From contig JALMLS010000331.1 of NCBI GenBank assembly GCA_038496445.1, forward strand, positions 1 to 51,925: DNA of 51,925 nt, in the 5' to 3' direction. Shown here piece by piece: positions 35,336 through 45,643 of the stretch. The translations under genes were made by a program, and so were the position numbers. The notes beneath the pieces are model-generated. The model searched no databases, had not been told where the DNA came from, and worked only from the letters and a program-made list of their open reading frames with translations. Source of the stretch: Trichosphaerium sp. ATCC 40318 (Eukaryota; Discosea; Flabellinia; Trichosidae). Each line of letters starts with the position of its first letter. The first letter of the stretch is position 1.

Positions 35336-38300
35336 ATGTCGAGTGAAATAAAACCAAAAGACGAAATTGATGACACCTTACCCAAGAGTACTCCTGAAAC
35401 AATGGAAACGGAGAAGAACGTTGATACAATCATAGAGAATAAGAAAGTACGGTTAATTTTTTTGTGTACACGTGTTAGATAACACAAACAATCAGTCTGC
35501 ATTTTTCTTTTTAGCAAGTATCGAAAACAGCGTTTTCCAAAAACTCTTTTCATTCCAACAACGCCTTTTTTATTTTTGGACGGAGACAGTGTTTGCATTT
35601 TCTCGTTCCACATTCTATTCAATTTTGGGTTGTTGCAAAACACGTGTTAATAAGAATTATGTTGACTTGCTGTTTTGGCCGTTTTTTTGATTTTTTTTTC
35701 GGTTCCCTACAAAAACCCACAAAGTGCAAAACAGCTGTTTGGTATCATCTACAATTACTTTATCCCTCAATGATTATAACCAATACTATAGAGCGTCGAA
35801 AACGAGCCTGAAGCGTCTTTACCAAACAATAACGCTCAAATCGAGGAAATTGATGCAATGCAAGTCGATTCAGCTATGGAGAGTAAGCAATCAGACGTAC
35901 AAGCCGAAACAGGCAGTGAAGACAAGACTTCAACTGAGAACGATGGTAAAAAAGCGAATAAGCCTAAATCTCCCAAAGACGTTGCTGAACCTGATAAAGA
36001 TGTAGCGGAGGTACTAAAACCTTGTTTTATTGAAAACGTGCTAATACGAACACATTTACCAAAAAGGTTTTGGTTTTTGTTTTATCCTTTTTTTGTATCT
36101 TTGGATCTTTTTCTGAAAGTACTGGTTTAGGAGGAAAGTGCGAACACGGAGAGCTCTCAAAAGAAGACAACACCTCAAGAAACTAATGATAATGAAATGG
36201 ACACAAGTAAAGGTGTTGGTGATGCTGATGTATCAATGGCGGAAGCCAAGGATAAAGAAACAGCTTCGGATCTTGGTACTTTTTTATTGGACAACAAACG
36301 CGTTTCTTTGTACTGACTGTTTTTTTTTCAGAGAGTCAAGACGATGATAAAAAGGAAACCACAGATGAATCTTCATCAACTACGTTAGGTAAGAGAAAAA
36401 GAGATGGCGAAGAAGAGCCAAAAAAGAAGCGACATAAGAGAGCACCAAAACCTTATATTGCTACCACGAATATGAATCCGGAAGAGCTTGAGTCTACACA
36501 AAAGGTACTTCTTTAACGTCATTACCTTATCTATCTGTTATTCTAACATAATTGGAAGGACGCTGAGAGAAGAGAGATTGCTGAAGACGATATCTCTAAA
36601 ACGCTAATCATTAAAGGTAAATTTTATCCCAAAAGTTTTTGAGATCATAAGTTTGACTTCGAAGATCATCATGCTTATCTTCCTGACTGCTTAATCGTTT
36701 TGAATTACCTTCAATCCGTTAATTTCGATTCAAGGATTGTACAGAGAGCTCGGAGAAACAAGACCAAATCGTGAGCTTATGAAGTTGCTAAACGACAAAT
36801 TTCATATTTTACCAGCTATTTTACAACGTTTCCATAAACGGTGCGTATCTCTAATTATGCTTCACTAAACTCACATAATTTTAAGTGATGATTTATGGCG
36901 AATCACTCTAAGGTCGGATGATGACTTGGCGAAACTTGTTGGAAAAACCGTTGACCTTAACTTGAAGGCTAAAAAGAAGAATTCTACAGACAAGAGCGTT
37001 GTAATAGACTTTGATGTTCCACTTACACAAAGAAAAGCACATGCTAAGATCTACAAACGAAGTACTTCAATAACACGCAATTTATTGCTTCTTCTTACGT
37101 GCTTCTGTAGACTTAAGTACTGGTGGTAACAATTCAATGGATGATGCAGAACCGCCATCTAATTATGCTTGTTATTGTAACTCAACTGAAGAAACACCTC
37201 TAACGAGTCCATCAGATCTACGATCTGTAGATTTACGTTGTGGTGGTTGCAAAAAGTTCTTTCATCAGAAGTACGTGTACCTATTAATATTAATTTATTT
37301 TTTGCACGTGGATTTTTTTTTAATCACGTGTTTTAGATGCTTGAAAATAAAAATCAAAAATCCGCCATTACCTGGTGATTGGAACTACTTGTTCTATTGT
37401 AGAAGATGTCATAAGGTAGGGTCTACAGAGGAGAGCTTCCAATTTCAAGGAAAAGATAACTCAGATGTGTACATTATTGTGCTATATAACCTATACCTCT
37501 TGTCAAAGATGCAAGGTACTGTCATAGTAAACGTGTTGCGAATTCGTATTTAACTTCTGACAGGTTGTCAAAAGACTCTCTTTCATATCTGTGCAATGAA
37601 CCAGTTTATTGATAAGTATTGGAATCAATTACACTCATGGAAAGTGAGCCAAAAAGATATGCATAAAGTGAGTCTTACAGATTTACGACGATTCCCAGAA
37701 GTACGTATTATTTTTATCGATAAAACCGAAAAAAGTGAGCTCACAGATCAACTAAAGGTCTTTACAAACGGACACTCACGAGATGACTGTGATGATTGGT
37801 GGGGACTTCGTGATTACTCAAATCCTCTGATTGATAACTTTCCAATCATTAGAAGTCGAAGAAGGTAACTAACTTACTACGTCCAATCACATCTTTCTTG
37901 TTTTGATTTTTGCTCTTTTGGTTGAAGAAGAATCATCCTATAATTAGTTCCTCAAAAACACAAGCTAATCTCGGTTGTGGAGGACTTTTTATTTGATAAT
38001 TTACAAACATGATAAAAAACGTTGACGGCTTTGAATTTTTGCGAGATTTCCAGGGTTTTATTTCATTTCTAATCAACCTTGTTGTAATGGAAGACCCTTT
38101 TTATTTATCATTTTCGTATTCGAACGTACCTGACTATGTTCGTAGCCGTCGTAAGCGTAAACCAAGTACAGATACATATACAAATAGTCCAGCGCTTCAA
38201 CGTAAGAAGAAACTATCCAAGTCAGACTTAGCAGCGCAGTACGTTAAGAATTCACGTTTTTGATGCGGTTTTACTTCAAAAACTGTTTTTTGTGCACGTA

Positions 38301-40107
38301 ATCGATTGTTATGCGGTTTTACAGTATACTTCGAATATTCTTTTTAGTATTATCGAAGAGTACATTTTTTAACACATCAACCTTGATTGACGTCATTTGA
38401 CCTTCCCTTTTTCGTTCGCTCCTTTTTTTTGCTAAAGGTTTTTGTAGAGTACAAAGTGCGCCTATTATAACAATACAAGACCCTCCTGAAGAGCTTAAAG
38501 CGAACGCGCCACTTTCTAAGCCAGTTGTAGTTGAACCGTCTTCAGAGTCCGAAAAGCGCTCGCAGAAAGCGCACTCCGATGACGAAGTAGCAATGGATAT
38601 TGATGAAGACACTGATCACGGCCGTGATGATAGTTCAATAGTCGACGACGATGATGATTATGACGGTGTAGATGGCACCTTTAGACCTCATGACGAAGAT
38701 GGATGGGAATCTAGCTCAAAGAATGAAATTCCAACACGACGGAAGAACAAAAACAAAAACAGAGACGGTACGTTTACATGTTAGATTAAAACGATTCTAA
38801 ATGAGTAACTTTGCAAACACGTTTACGCGTGATTGATTTTGAACCAAAACGAGTGTTAATTATGTTCTAAGGTTCCTGGGAAGCAAACTACGGTACCAAC
38901 GAGCTCGCAGAAATTGTTGGTACGCAATAGAGCGAAGAATAAAGCAAATCTATCAATTTTGTTTTTTAACTCAGTATTCCAGGCGCAAAACGCTCTGAAG
39001 GTCAACTCCTCATGTATATACGTTTCGAAGGTTTTCCGAACTACAGTTTTGGTAAGTAAACTCTAAAATTCAAAAAAGAAAAAAATGTTTGTTTCGAAAA
39101 AAAAAAACGTGAAGATCACGTGTTGATGTTTTGACAAAATAATTTTAAAGATCTTTCAAAAAAGAAAGTTATTTAGATAGTTTAATTTGTTATCTTATTT
39201 GGTTTTTTTAGTACCTGCAGAAAAAGTTAAGGCTACATACCCGAGGAAAGTAATGGAGTTTTATGAGAGGTACAGAATTCGTCTTTTTTTTTTTTGTTTT
39301 TTTTTGTGGTTATTCTTCTCACTATCATTAGTCGCTTAATATTCAGTAATACCACAAATAATCCGCCGGAGAATGATGAAAAAGTGGAAAACAAGCCACC
39401 ACAAAGCGATGCAATTAAAAATCTGCTTTCCGTATGACTTTTTTTCTTGTATCATAATTTGTTCTTTTTTTTTGATAAGAAAATTGGCTTACCTTATTCT
39501 AGTCCGAACAAATACTTCTTATTCAAGATAGACAAACAAAAGAGCTTCAAGAACACTTTAAAAACCTAGTAGAAACTGCTAAAGCAAGCACTAAAAAGAA
39601 GAAAACACCGTAAGTACATTTCGCTTTTTTTTCCCAATTGTATGTGCACGGATTTTATTCCATAGCATTATTTCATTGTGTTGTTGTTAATTTTTTTTCC
39701 GTAGGAGGAAAAAGAAGCGTGTTGTTTCACAACAAGAATTGAAACGAACACAACAGCAACAAATTGCTCCTTTACAGCACATGATGCATCAAATGCCGCA
39801 ACAACTTGTACAACCACCTATGCAGCAACGTATACCTAGTATGAACCAATTACATGCGATGCAACACCAACAGAATATCCCACAACAACACATAAATCCT
39901 GGCATGCAGGTACGAGCAAGAAATCTACAAAACATTTGTTGTATTTTATAAATCAATTCTCACTTTTTTCACGTTTAGAGGGCTAATAGTAACAACAACA
40001 CAATTAAAACACAAAACTGTTCTCGATGTAATGTAATGCTTCAGTTTCCTGGTTCTGCAAGTCAGATTCAGTGCCCAAAATGCCGACACGTGATGATCAC
40101 AACGTAA
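35336..40107 (+). CDS. Chromatin protein: PHD/ASH2-like finger, winged-helix-like region, chromo shadow domain, LSD1-type finger
   Basis: ATG 35336 starts a long acidic, low-complexity N-terminus with a nuclear-signal-like KKKRHKRAPKP (about 36420). A helical segment follows (GLYRELGETRPNRELMKLL). Next is a Cys/His zinc module at 37160-37410 (CYC, then CGGCKKFFHQKCL, then FYCRRCHK), like a PHD or ASH2 finger. The region after it (FIDKYWNQL, later WWGLRDYSNP) resembles the ASH2 winged helix. After further charged linker comes a chromo shadow domain at about 38885-39330: NELAEIVG, GQLLMYIRFEGFPNYSF, VPAEKVKATYP, KVMEFYESRL, the layout seen in HP1. A Gln/Met-rich stretch (39740-39910) leads to a C-terminal LSD1-type zinc finger (CSRCNVMLQFPGSASQIQC, then CRHVM). 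Stop TAA is at 40105-40107. The parts imply a nuclear scaffold with dimerising CSD. The finger/ASH2 assignment is less sure than CSD and LSD1 finger. Confidence 0.82.
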
Positions 40108-40453
40108 TCCATAAAAATGAAAAAAAAAAAACTGAAAAAAAAAAAAGATTTCGTAAATATTTTGGTAAACAATCGATCTTAAACAAAAACCAGTGGTGGA
40201 ATTCTCTATGTATCAGTATACGCTTTTTCAATAAACGTGGTTTGTATAAATTTTCGTCCAGTTCACATAATACAAAACAAGTAGGGTGTAAACAAAAGTC
40301 AGTTTGCTTTTTTATTAAGACACGACTATCTGTTATGTTGGTATTTTTTTTTCTAAAGTCAAGTTGATCCCATAGTTGCTAACATCTTCTCCAATGGAGT
40401 ATCAGTTTACATTTAGTTTTTTGATTGTGATGATGAGTACATTTGTTTCAAGT
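40108..40453. other. Short intergenic gap
   Basis: Lies downstream of the chromatin gene and of the LRR relic on the opposite strand. A-rich runs near 40120-40145; no gene seen. Confidence 0.4.
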
Positions 40454-40860
40454 TTATTGATTGCGACACTCAAACATGTACTCAACCATTAGAGTATCAC
40501 CAATTAATTTTAGAAGTTCTGTATCTTCTGGTGTATATTCCTCGATAGTTTCTTGCTGGTAGGCTGCTAAGCTGTTACGTGATGTAGAACAGAGATATTC
40601 CATGGTATAGTACATCAAGAAACTACAATGGTGCACCTTAATACCCTCATCTGTAATTTGGATACAATTTGTAAGGTCGTGGTGCAGCATCTGTAATATG
40701 GCTACACCCATATAAGTTAATGAAGTGTACCCTTCAACGCTTTGATTCCCTCATCTGTGATAGGAACGCGCCGTCGAGTGCTTTAATTCCTTCATCCGTT
40801 ATGGCGACAATAAGCAAGGGTTATACTGTGAACACCACTCAGTGCTTGTAATATGTATAT
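40454..40860 (-). pseudogene. Decayed leucine-rich-repeat fragment (same family as the relic at 0.5-2.3 kb)
   Basis: On the minus strand several LRR units are recognisable in shifting frames: ALSGVHSITLAYC, ITDEGIKALDG, ITDEGIKALKG and CIQITDEGIKVHH. They carry the same TDEGIKAL and GVHxI cores as the LRR relic near the left end. At least two frame breaks separate them. The last open part (40454-40711) ends with a non-repeat tail (EEYTPEDTELLKLIGDTLMV). No F-box start is preserved. Confidence 0.65.
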
Positions 40861-40978
40861 AGCCTAAGATAAATTTATGTCAATAACAAAGGATCAACTT
40901 GTCTCGTAGTAGACTTTATTCTAAACCATATATTTTATTAAAGGCATTTTTCTAAAGTACATAGGGCGCCTTAATCTT

Positions 40979-42949
40979 TTATTGATTAGCCTTATCGTGA
41001 TATGCAGCTTTTCTGGAGATAGCATAACCACCTCTTCCATGTTTATCACCGCATCCACGTTCTCTACTATGCTTCATACCCTTCATTAGCATCTTTTTAG
41101 TTGCTTTATCTCTATAAGTTGCTTTGTCTTTCATGTCACCACGAATCTCTTCAAGATCTTCTATCATTTCAACACATAATGCATCAGAAGCAGAAATCGA
41201 TTCTTTGACATCTATAAATAAACTAGTAAGTACAAGATTTTCAGCTAAAGGAAACTAGTTTTTTTCAATTTTTCTTAGAAGTGATGAAGATGATACTTAC
41301 GTTTGATTGCTGCATCTACTATGCCTTGTGCTTTCTTTAGGTCGGATTTACCAACGACTTGAGCTTCTGCCATGGCATTAGATGATACGATTCTAAAAGG
41401 GTAAGCGAGAGTTAAACACAAGAGAAAAAAAAAGCGAACCTGTTGATTTGAACATCCATGAAGTAATCTCTTGTTTGTTCCTTTGGTAACTCAGATTTAC
41501 GCTTGACAACAACTTTCTTTTCAATAACAGCATTTACACAAGACATAACGTTAAAGAACTCGGTTTTGTATGTGGCTACAACAAACTCCTCTACAAAACG
41601 GTCAGTTGATGAATTGAAAAAAAAGATCTAATTGATTGATTAAATTGTGTTTTCGTACCTGATTCACCACAAGCAGGAAGCTCAAATTGAGCTACTATAT
41701 TCCTTCGCTCTTCGCTGTACATATCTCCCAAGTCAAGAATGTGTACACCGTCTTTGACTTCAGTCTAAAAGACGAACGTAAGAACAAAGAAAAACATGTT
41801 GTTTCAGCGAAATAACTTTGACTTCCTTGGCCACTCACAGCGAGCAAAAAAAAATATCATTTCGTACCTTGATTTTACCCATTATTTTCTTGACTTTACA
41901 GCCATTCTCAGGTACGATAGACATTTTAATATTCTGTGCGCAGACAGATAATAAACCGCCCAAACAGTCAGCAAAACTTGATGCGATATCATCTGGATTC
42001 TCGACATAGTAGTACATTCCATTTGCAGCTTGTGCGAGTTCCCTATTTTGAAAGAAAAGTCAGAAATCAAGAAGATATTTTCAGTGAAACTACTTTCATA
42101 CCTCAACATTTTTTCGTCGTGGTCATCACCGTAACCAAACGTGAATACTTGAGCATTCATTTGCTCTTCGAGCTTTGTTTTAAGTGCTTTTACAAGTGCA
42201 GGTGATTTAGAGATACCGTGGTTTGCAAGACCATCAGTTAGAAGCCAAACACTTCGTACTTTGTTTTGAACTTTTGTTACTAAAAAAAGACGAAATAAAT
42301 AAACCGTTGGGGCGTCAAGATCTTTTCCTATGGCTGTAGGAGTTTAAAATACGTACCTTTTAGTTCTTCTAAGCCTTTAAAAAGGCCACCGCTTAAATTT
42401 GTACTAGATCCTGCCTTTATTTGGCTGACTTTACGTTTGAGCGTTGTCTAAAGGAACGAGTTGGTTGTGATGTATTTTGTGTTTATTTGAAAGTTAACTC
42501 TAGCGTTAACGGCTGGGGCGATAGCTATAGCTGTGATAATGCGTACCTTGTTGCTTGGAGTCATTTTCGTAAGCTCCATGTCTGTTCTGACGCCAGTGTC
42601 GAAACTAACGACGCCAAACGAATCAGCCTTCGTTAGTTGCGTAGAAACGAAGTTTAACGTTTCTTTAACTAACTTCATTTTCTTTGTGCCCATAGAACCG
42701 CTTCTATCTACTACAGCGCAGATATCCACGTCAGCTCTGGTGTCTTCGGCAAATGTTGGAGCATGTAGAGAGGAGCAAAAATGAGCAGTTGGCACTTCCG
42801 CTGTTGGGAATACATCGTATTCTTTGTGTGTGGCAAGTAAAAAGTCTTTTAGCTCTTCTATTATGATTTTAGATTAAAACAGCTCGTACTTGATTAAACG
42901 TACCAGTAGGTGTCTGATCTTGTTGTTGGATTGATTGTGGTTCAGCCAT
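40979..42949 (-). CDS. VWA-domain protein
   Basis: ATG 42949-42947 (MAEPQSIQQQDQ) is joined through about nine introns to a frame ending at TAA 40979-40981. The von Willebrand factor A domain begins with DVDICAVVDRSGSMG, a complete MIDAS DxSxS motif for metal binding. It continues with MKLVKETLNFVSTQL, FGVVSFDTGV, the second motif region GSSTNLSGGLFKGLEEL, and VWLLTDGLANHGIS. Downstream come QVFTFGYGDDHDEKML and a beta-rich region (NGMYYYVENPDDIASSFADC onwards) typical of stand-alone cytosolic VWA proteins of protists and fungi. The C-terminus is helical and ends in a Lys/Arg/Gly/His-rich tail (GCGDKHGRGGYAISRKA). There is no signal peptide, so it is probably intracellular. Partner and pathway are unknown. 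Confidence 0.83.
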
Positions 42950-43580
42950 GGTTGTGTTTGTGTTGTTAGTACGTTTTATGGTTAGTGTCAGCTTATTTTT
43001 TCTGTTTTACTTTCTTTGAAAAAAAAAAGACAGTGCAAACAATTTTCATGTTTTTCTTTTTTTTTGTGCAAGGGTTACAACCGCTATTAGGGAGGGCCGC
43101 CAATCAGAACTTGTGTCTTTCGAGAATCTAGTTTTTGATGGCTTACAGCAGTGGACTCTATTGTTAACAGTCTTTCTCTGAAACAACTTTAACGATCTGA
43201 AGATTGTTCAAACCCATAATACACAATGATGTTCAAATCCTTAATACCAAGTTGAATCTCAACCGAGAGGTATAATAGTTGGCAATCATTGTTAGTAGAT
43301 GGTTCATTTCATGAGTCATAGAGGATACCATTGGGTTTTGTGAGCATCTGAATAAGCAGAACAGCTCATGCAAATAACTTTCCATGTGGCTTACCAATAT
43401 ACTTTTCATTTGTTTCTTGTCCTAATACAAATGACATAGAAGTCTTTAAGTACAAGATAAAACGAACAAACACCTTTACAATAATAGCACGTGATCAAGT
43501 TGCAAACACCGTTGCCTGGCAACTACTGCTCGTCCGTACTGCTAAAGCTCCTTCAGCACTTTGGCGTGCGAGGTCGACCT
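42950..43580. other. Intergenic region upstream of the VWA gene
   Basis: Contains the 5' flank of the VWA gene, a CACGTG palindrome at 43489 and an X-box-like site at 43511-43523 (listed separately). No coding segment. Confidence 0.4.
43511..43523. promoter_or_regulatory. X-box-like palindrome (RFX-type site)
   Basis: The sequence GTTGCCTGGCAAC fits the RFX consensus GTNRCC-N(0-3)-RGYAAC, with perfect half-sites and a one-base spacer. It lies 70 bases outside the left inverted repeat of the neighbouring element and about 560 bases upstream of the VWA gene start. A single occurrence could be chance; no target gene is assigned. Confidence 0.3.
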
Positions 43581-44738
43581 ATCAGGTCTAAAATTCTCGA
43601 GCTGTTTTTATGGTAGATACCATGAATTTGTGGTATAATTATACCATTGATTCCAATTTTATACCACAAATTCCAGTATAATATACCATAAATCAAAGGA
43701 TTTATACCATGAAACAGCCAAATTATACCATAAATATACAGTAGAAAGTGCGAATTTATACCATATTTTTTCACCTGAAAAAATGCATTATATGGTATAA
43801 TTCTACCATAAAACATGGTATAAAACACAGTATAATACCATAAAGCCTGGTATATTATACCTTAAAACTTGGTAGATTATACCACAAAACCAGGTGTATT
43901 ATACTGTGTAAAAACTGTTCTAAAAATAAAAACACATTTATTAATACATCTTTTTTTTGTTTACATCTGTGACTTTTAGTTTTGCCCATGTCCTTTTTTG
44001 CAGTGATCAAATAACCTTAAAAGAACAGATCGTACTTGCTGTAAGTGCATTGAATGGATATAGCATGAAACCTAAAAGAAGAGTTAGCGCCGGCTTGGTT
44101 TCTTGTACACAAAATAAATAGTCGTACAAAAATTGTTGTTTTATGGCAGCGCTGAGAGTAACAAATGACCTGCACGGTGAAGCCAAACCAAAACTAAAAC
44201 AAAGAAATGAAAATAGCTACCAACCTCATCGGAAACGAGTTCTAGCGGAATAGTACCTGGTTGGGCGGCTAACACGTTTTGTTTTTTTTATATCACCTAT
44301 TAAGCCTGTAAAACCTATGGCAAACAGCTTTAAAACAACTACTTTCTAGCGTACCTTGTGTTGTGTGGGCAATAAACTGGTCAAAACTTAGTTTTATGCC
44401 CTGGCTTAGCCAATTAGTTTACAATATCACTCGTAAGGTCAACGCATGGGTGCAGAGCCTAAATGCTATCTGTTCCGGCAAATGCGGGCGTTTGGTAGGA
44501 AAAAAACCAAAAAAATCAAAAAAAATCCAAAAAAAACCAAAAAACTCGAAAAATGGGTAGGCTCTGAAACAACTTTGCCTTATATCACTAATCGCGTGGT
44601 TTAACACACATTGGGGCATATATCAAGAATGTCAAAAAAAAATAAATAATTTTGCTCTTGATTTGGTAAATGAGGCTGTATGGCGTTGATTGAGTGTAAA
44701 AATGCGTATGGAGGGGAGAAAAAAATGAGAGCCGGAGA

Positions 44739-44764
44739 AAAAAACCTCCAATTGGAGGTTTTTT
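44739..44764. repeat. Perfect 26-base palindrome
   Basis: Six A, then CCTCCAATTGGAGG, then six T: a perfect self-complementary hairpin. It lies in the central part of the TIR-bounded element. Confidence 0.85.
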
Positions 44765-45079
44765 GCGAATGGGCATTTTTCGAGCGCTAAACGCGTTTTT
44801 GGTGTGTATACCACTGTAGCGTTCTAACATGGGGTACGTGGAGTGGTTTCTTCCTCAAATACCATTAATCGGAGAAAGTTGGCCAATTTATCCCTAAAAC
44901 GCCCGTAATTGGGGCGCATTACCAGATTTCTCTCTTAAAACTGTTTTTCACACATTTATATGCCAATTATGTTCAATAACGGCTACTGTCAAAGCATTGT
45001 GTGGTATGGCGTTTGTGTAGGTCCATATGCTATTAAATCAAGTGCAGACCAAGTGAGCTTTGACTAACTTATACTTATA

Positions 45080-45366
45080 CAGTATAATACCATGGTATAA
45101 TACCACATTTTATGGTATAATTATATGGTATAATGCATGGTATACAATACTGTAAAATACAGTATAATACCATGGTATAATACTGTGTTTTATGGTATAA
45201 TTATATGGTATAATGCATGGTATAATATACTGTAAAATGTGGTATAATACCATGGTATAATACTGTGTTTTATGGTATAATTATATGGTATAATGTGTGG
45301 TATAATATACTTTAAAATGCAGTATAATACCATGGTATAGTACCATGTTTTATGGTATAATTATAT
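45080..45366. repeat. Tandem repeat, exact 80-base period, about 3.6 copies
   Basis: Units start at 45080, 45160 and 45240, each exactly 80 bases; a partial fourth begins at 45320 and runs to about 45366. Each unit contains CCATGGTATAATA, TTTTATGGTATAATTATATG and a TACTGTAAAAT-like end, with a few substitutions between copies. It forms most of the right-hand array of the TIR-bounded element. Confidence 0.9.
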
Positions 45367-45643
45367 TCTATAAATTGAGATATGGTATAAACATGGTATA
45401 ATGGCTGTTATACCATTTGTCCAAAAAACATGGTATTATACCATATTTTATGGTATAATTATATGGTATAATTATGGATTATACTGAGCTTGTACCATAA
45501 AAGGTGATTATACCATAAAATATGGTATTATACCATGATAATTTTCAGACCTGATGATTGCTACTGTTGGCACTTATCTTTGCGTAGCTTAGCCTAGTTT
45601 AAGTGAATAACAGTCAAGCCACCTGTCGACGTGTTCCACAGCA

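Larger units (their letters stand above)
43581..45555. mobile_element. TIR-bounded element filled with GGTATAAT/ATTATACC units
   Basis: The ends are inverted copies. The left end reads ATCAGGTCTAAAATT (43581-43595) and the reverse complement of the right end (45540-45555) reads ATCAGGTCTGAAAATT, a 15-base match with one inserted G. Directly inside both ends lie dense arrays of the octamer GGTATAAT and its complement, often as the palindrome CCATGGTATAATACCATGG-like or TATGGTATAATTATACCATA forms (about 43608-43905 and 45075-45540). The 1.15 kb centre (43906-45074) has no repeats of this type and no transposase frame. It contains a lysine-rich low-complexity stretch near 44505-44555 and a 26-base perfect palindrome. 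I could not find a clear target-site duplication. A non-autonomous DNA transposon is the simplest reading. Confidence 0.6.

Noticed and set aside
44419-44619. Phenylalanine-rich minus-strand open frame
   Set aside because: It derives from the low-complexity AAAAACC stretch near 44505-44555 and has no domain or splice context.
44739-44764. Rho-independent terminator
   Set aside because: The hairpin-plus-T shape matches, but no bacterial-type transcription unit exists in this eukaryotic sequence.
43608-45540. CRISPR-like array of short repeats
   Set aside because: The units occur in both orientations with no regular unique spacers, and the genome is eukaryotic; a mobile or satellite-type element fits better.
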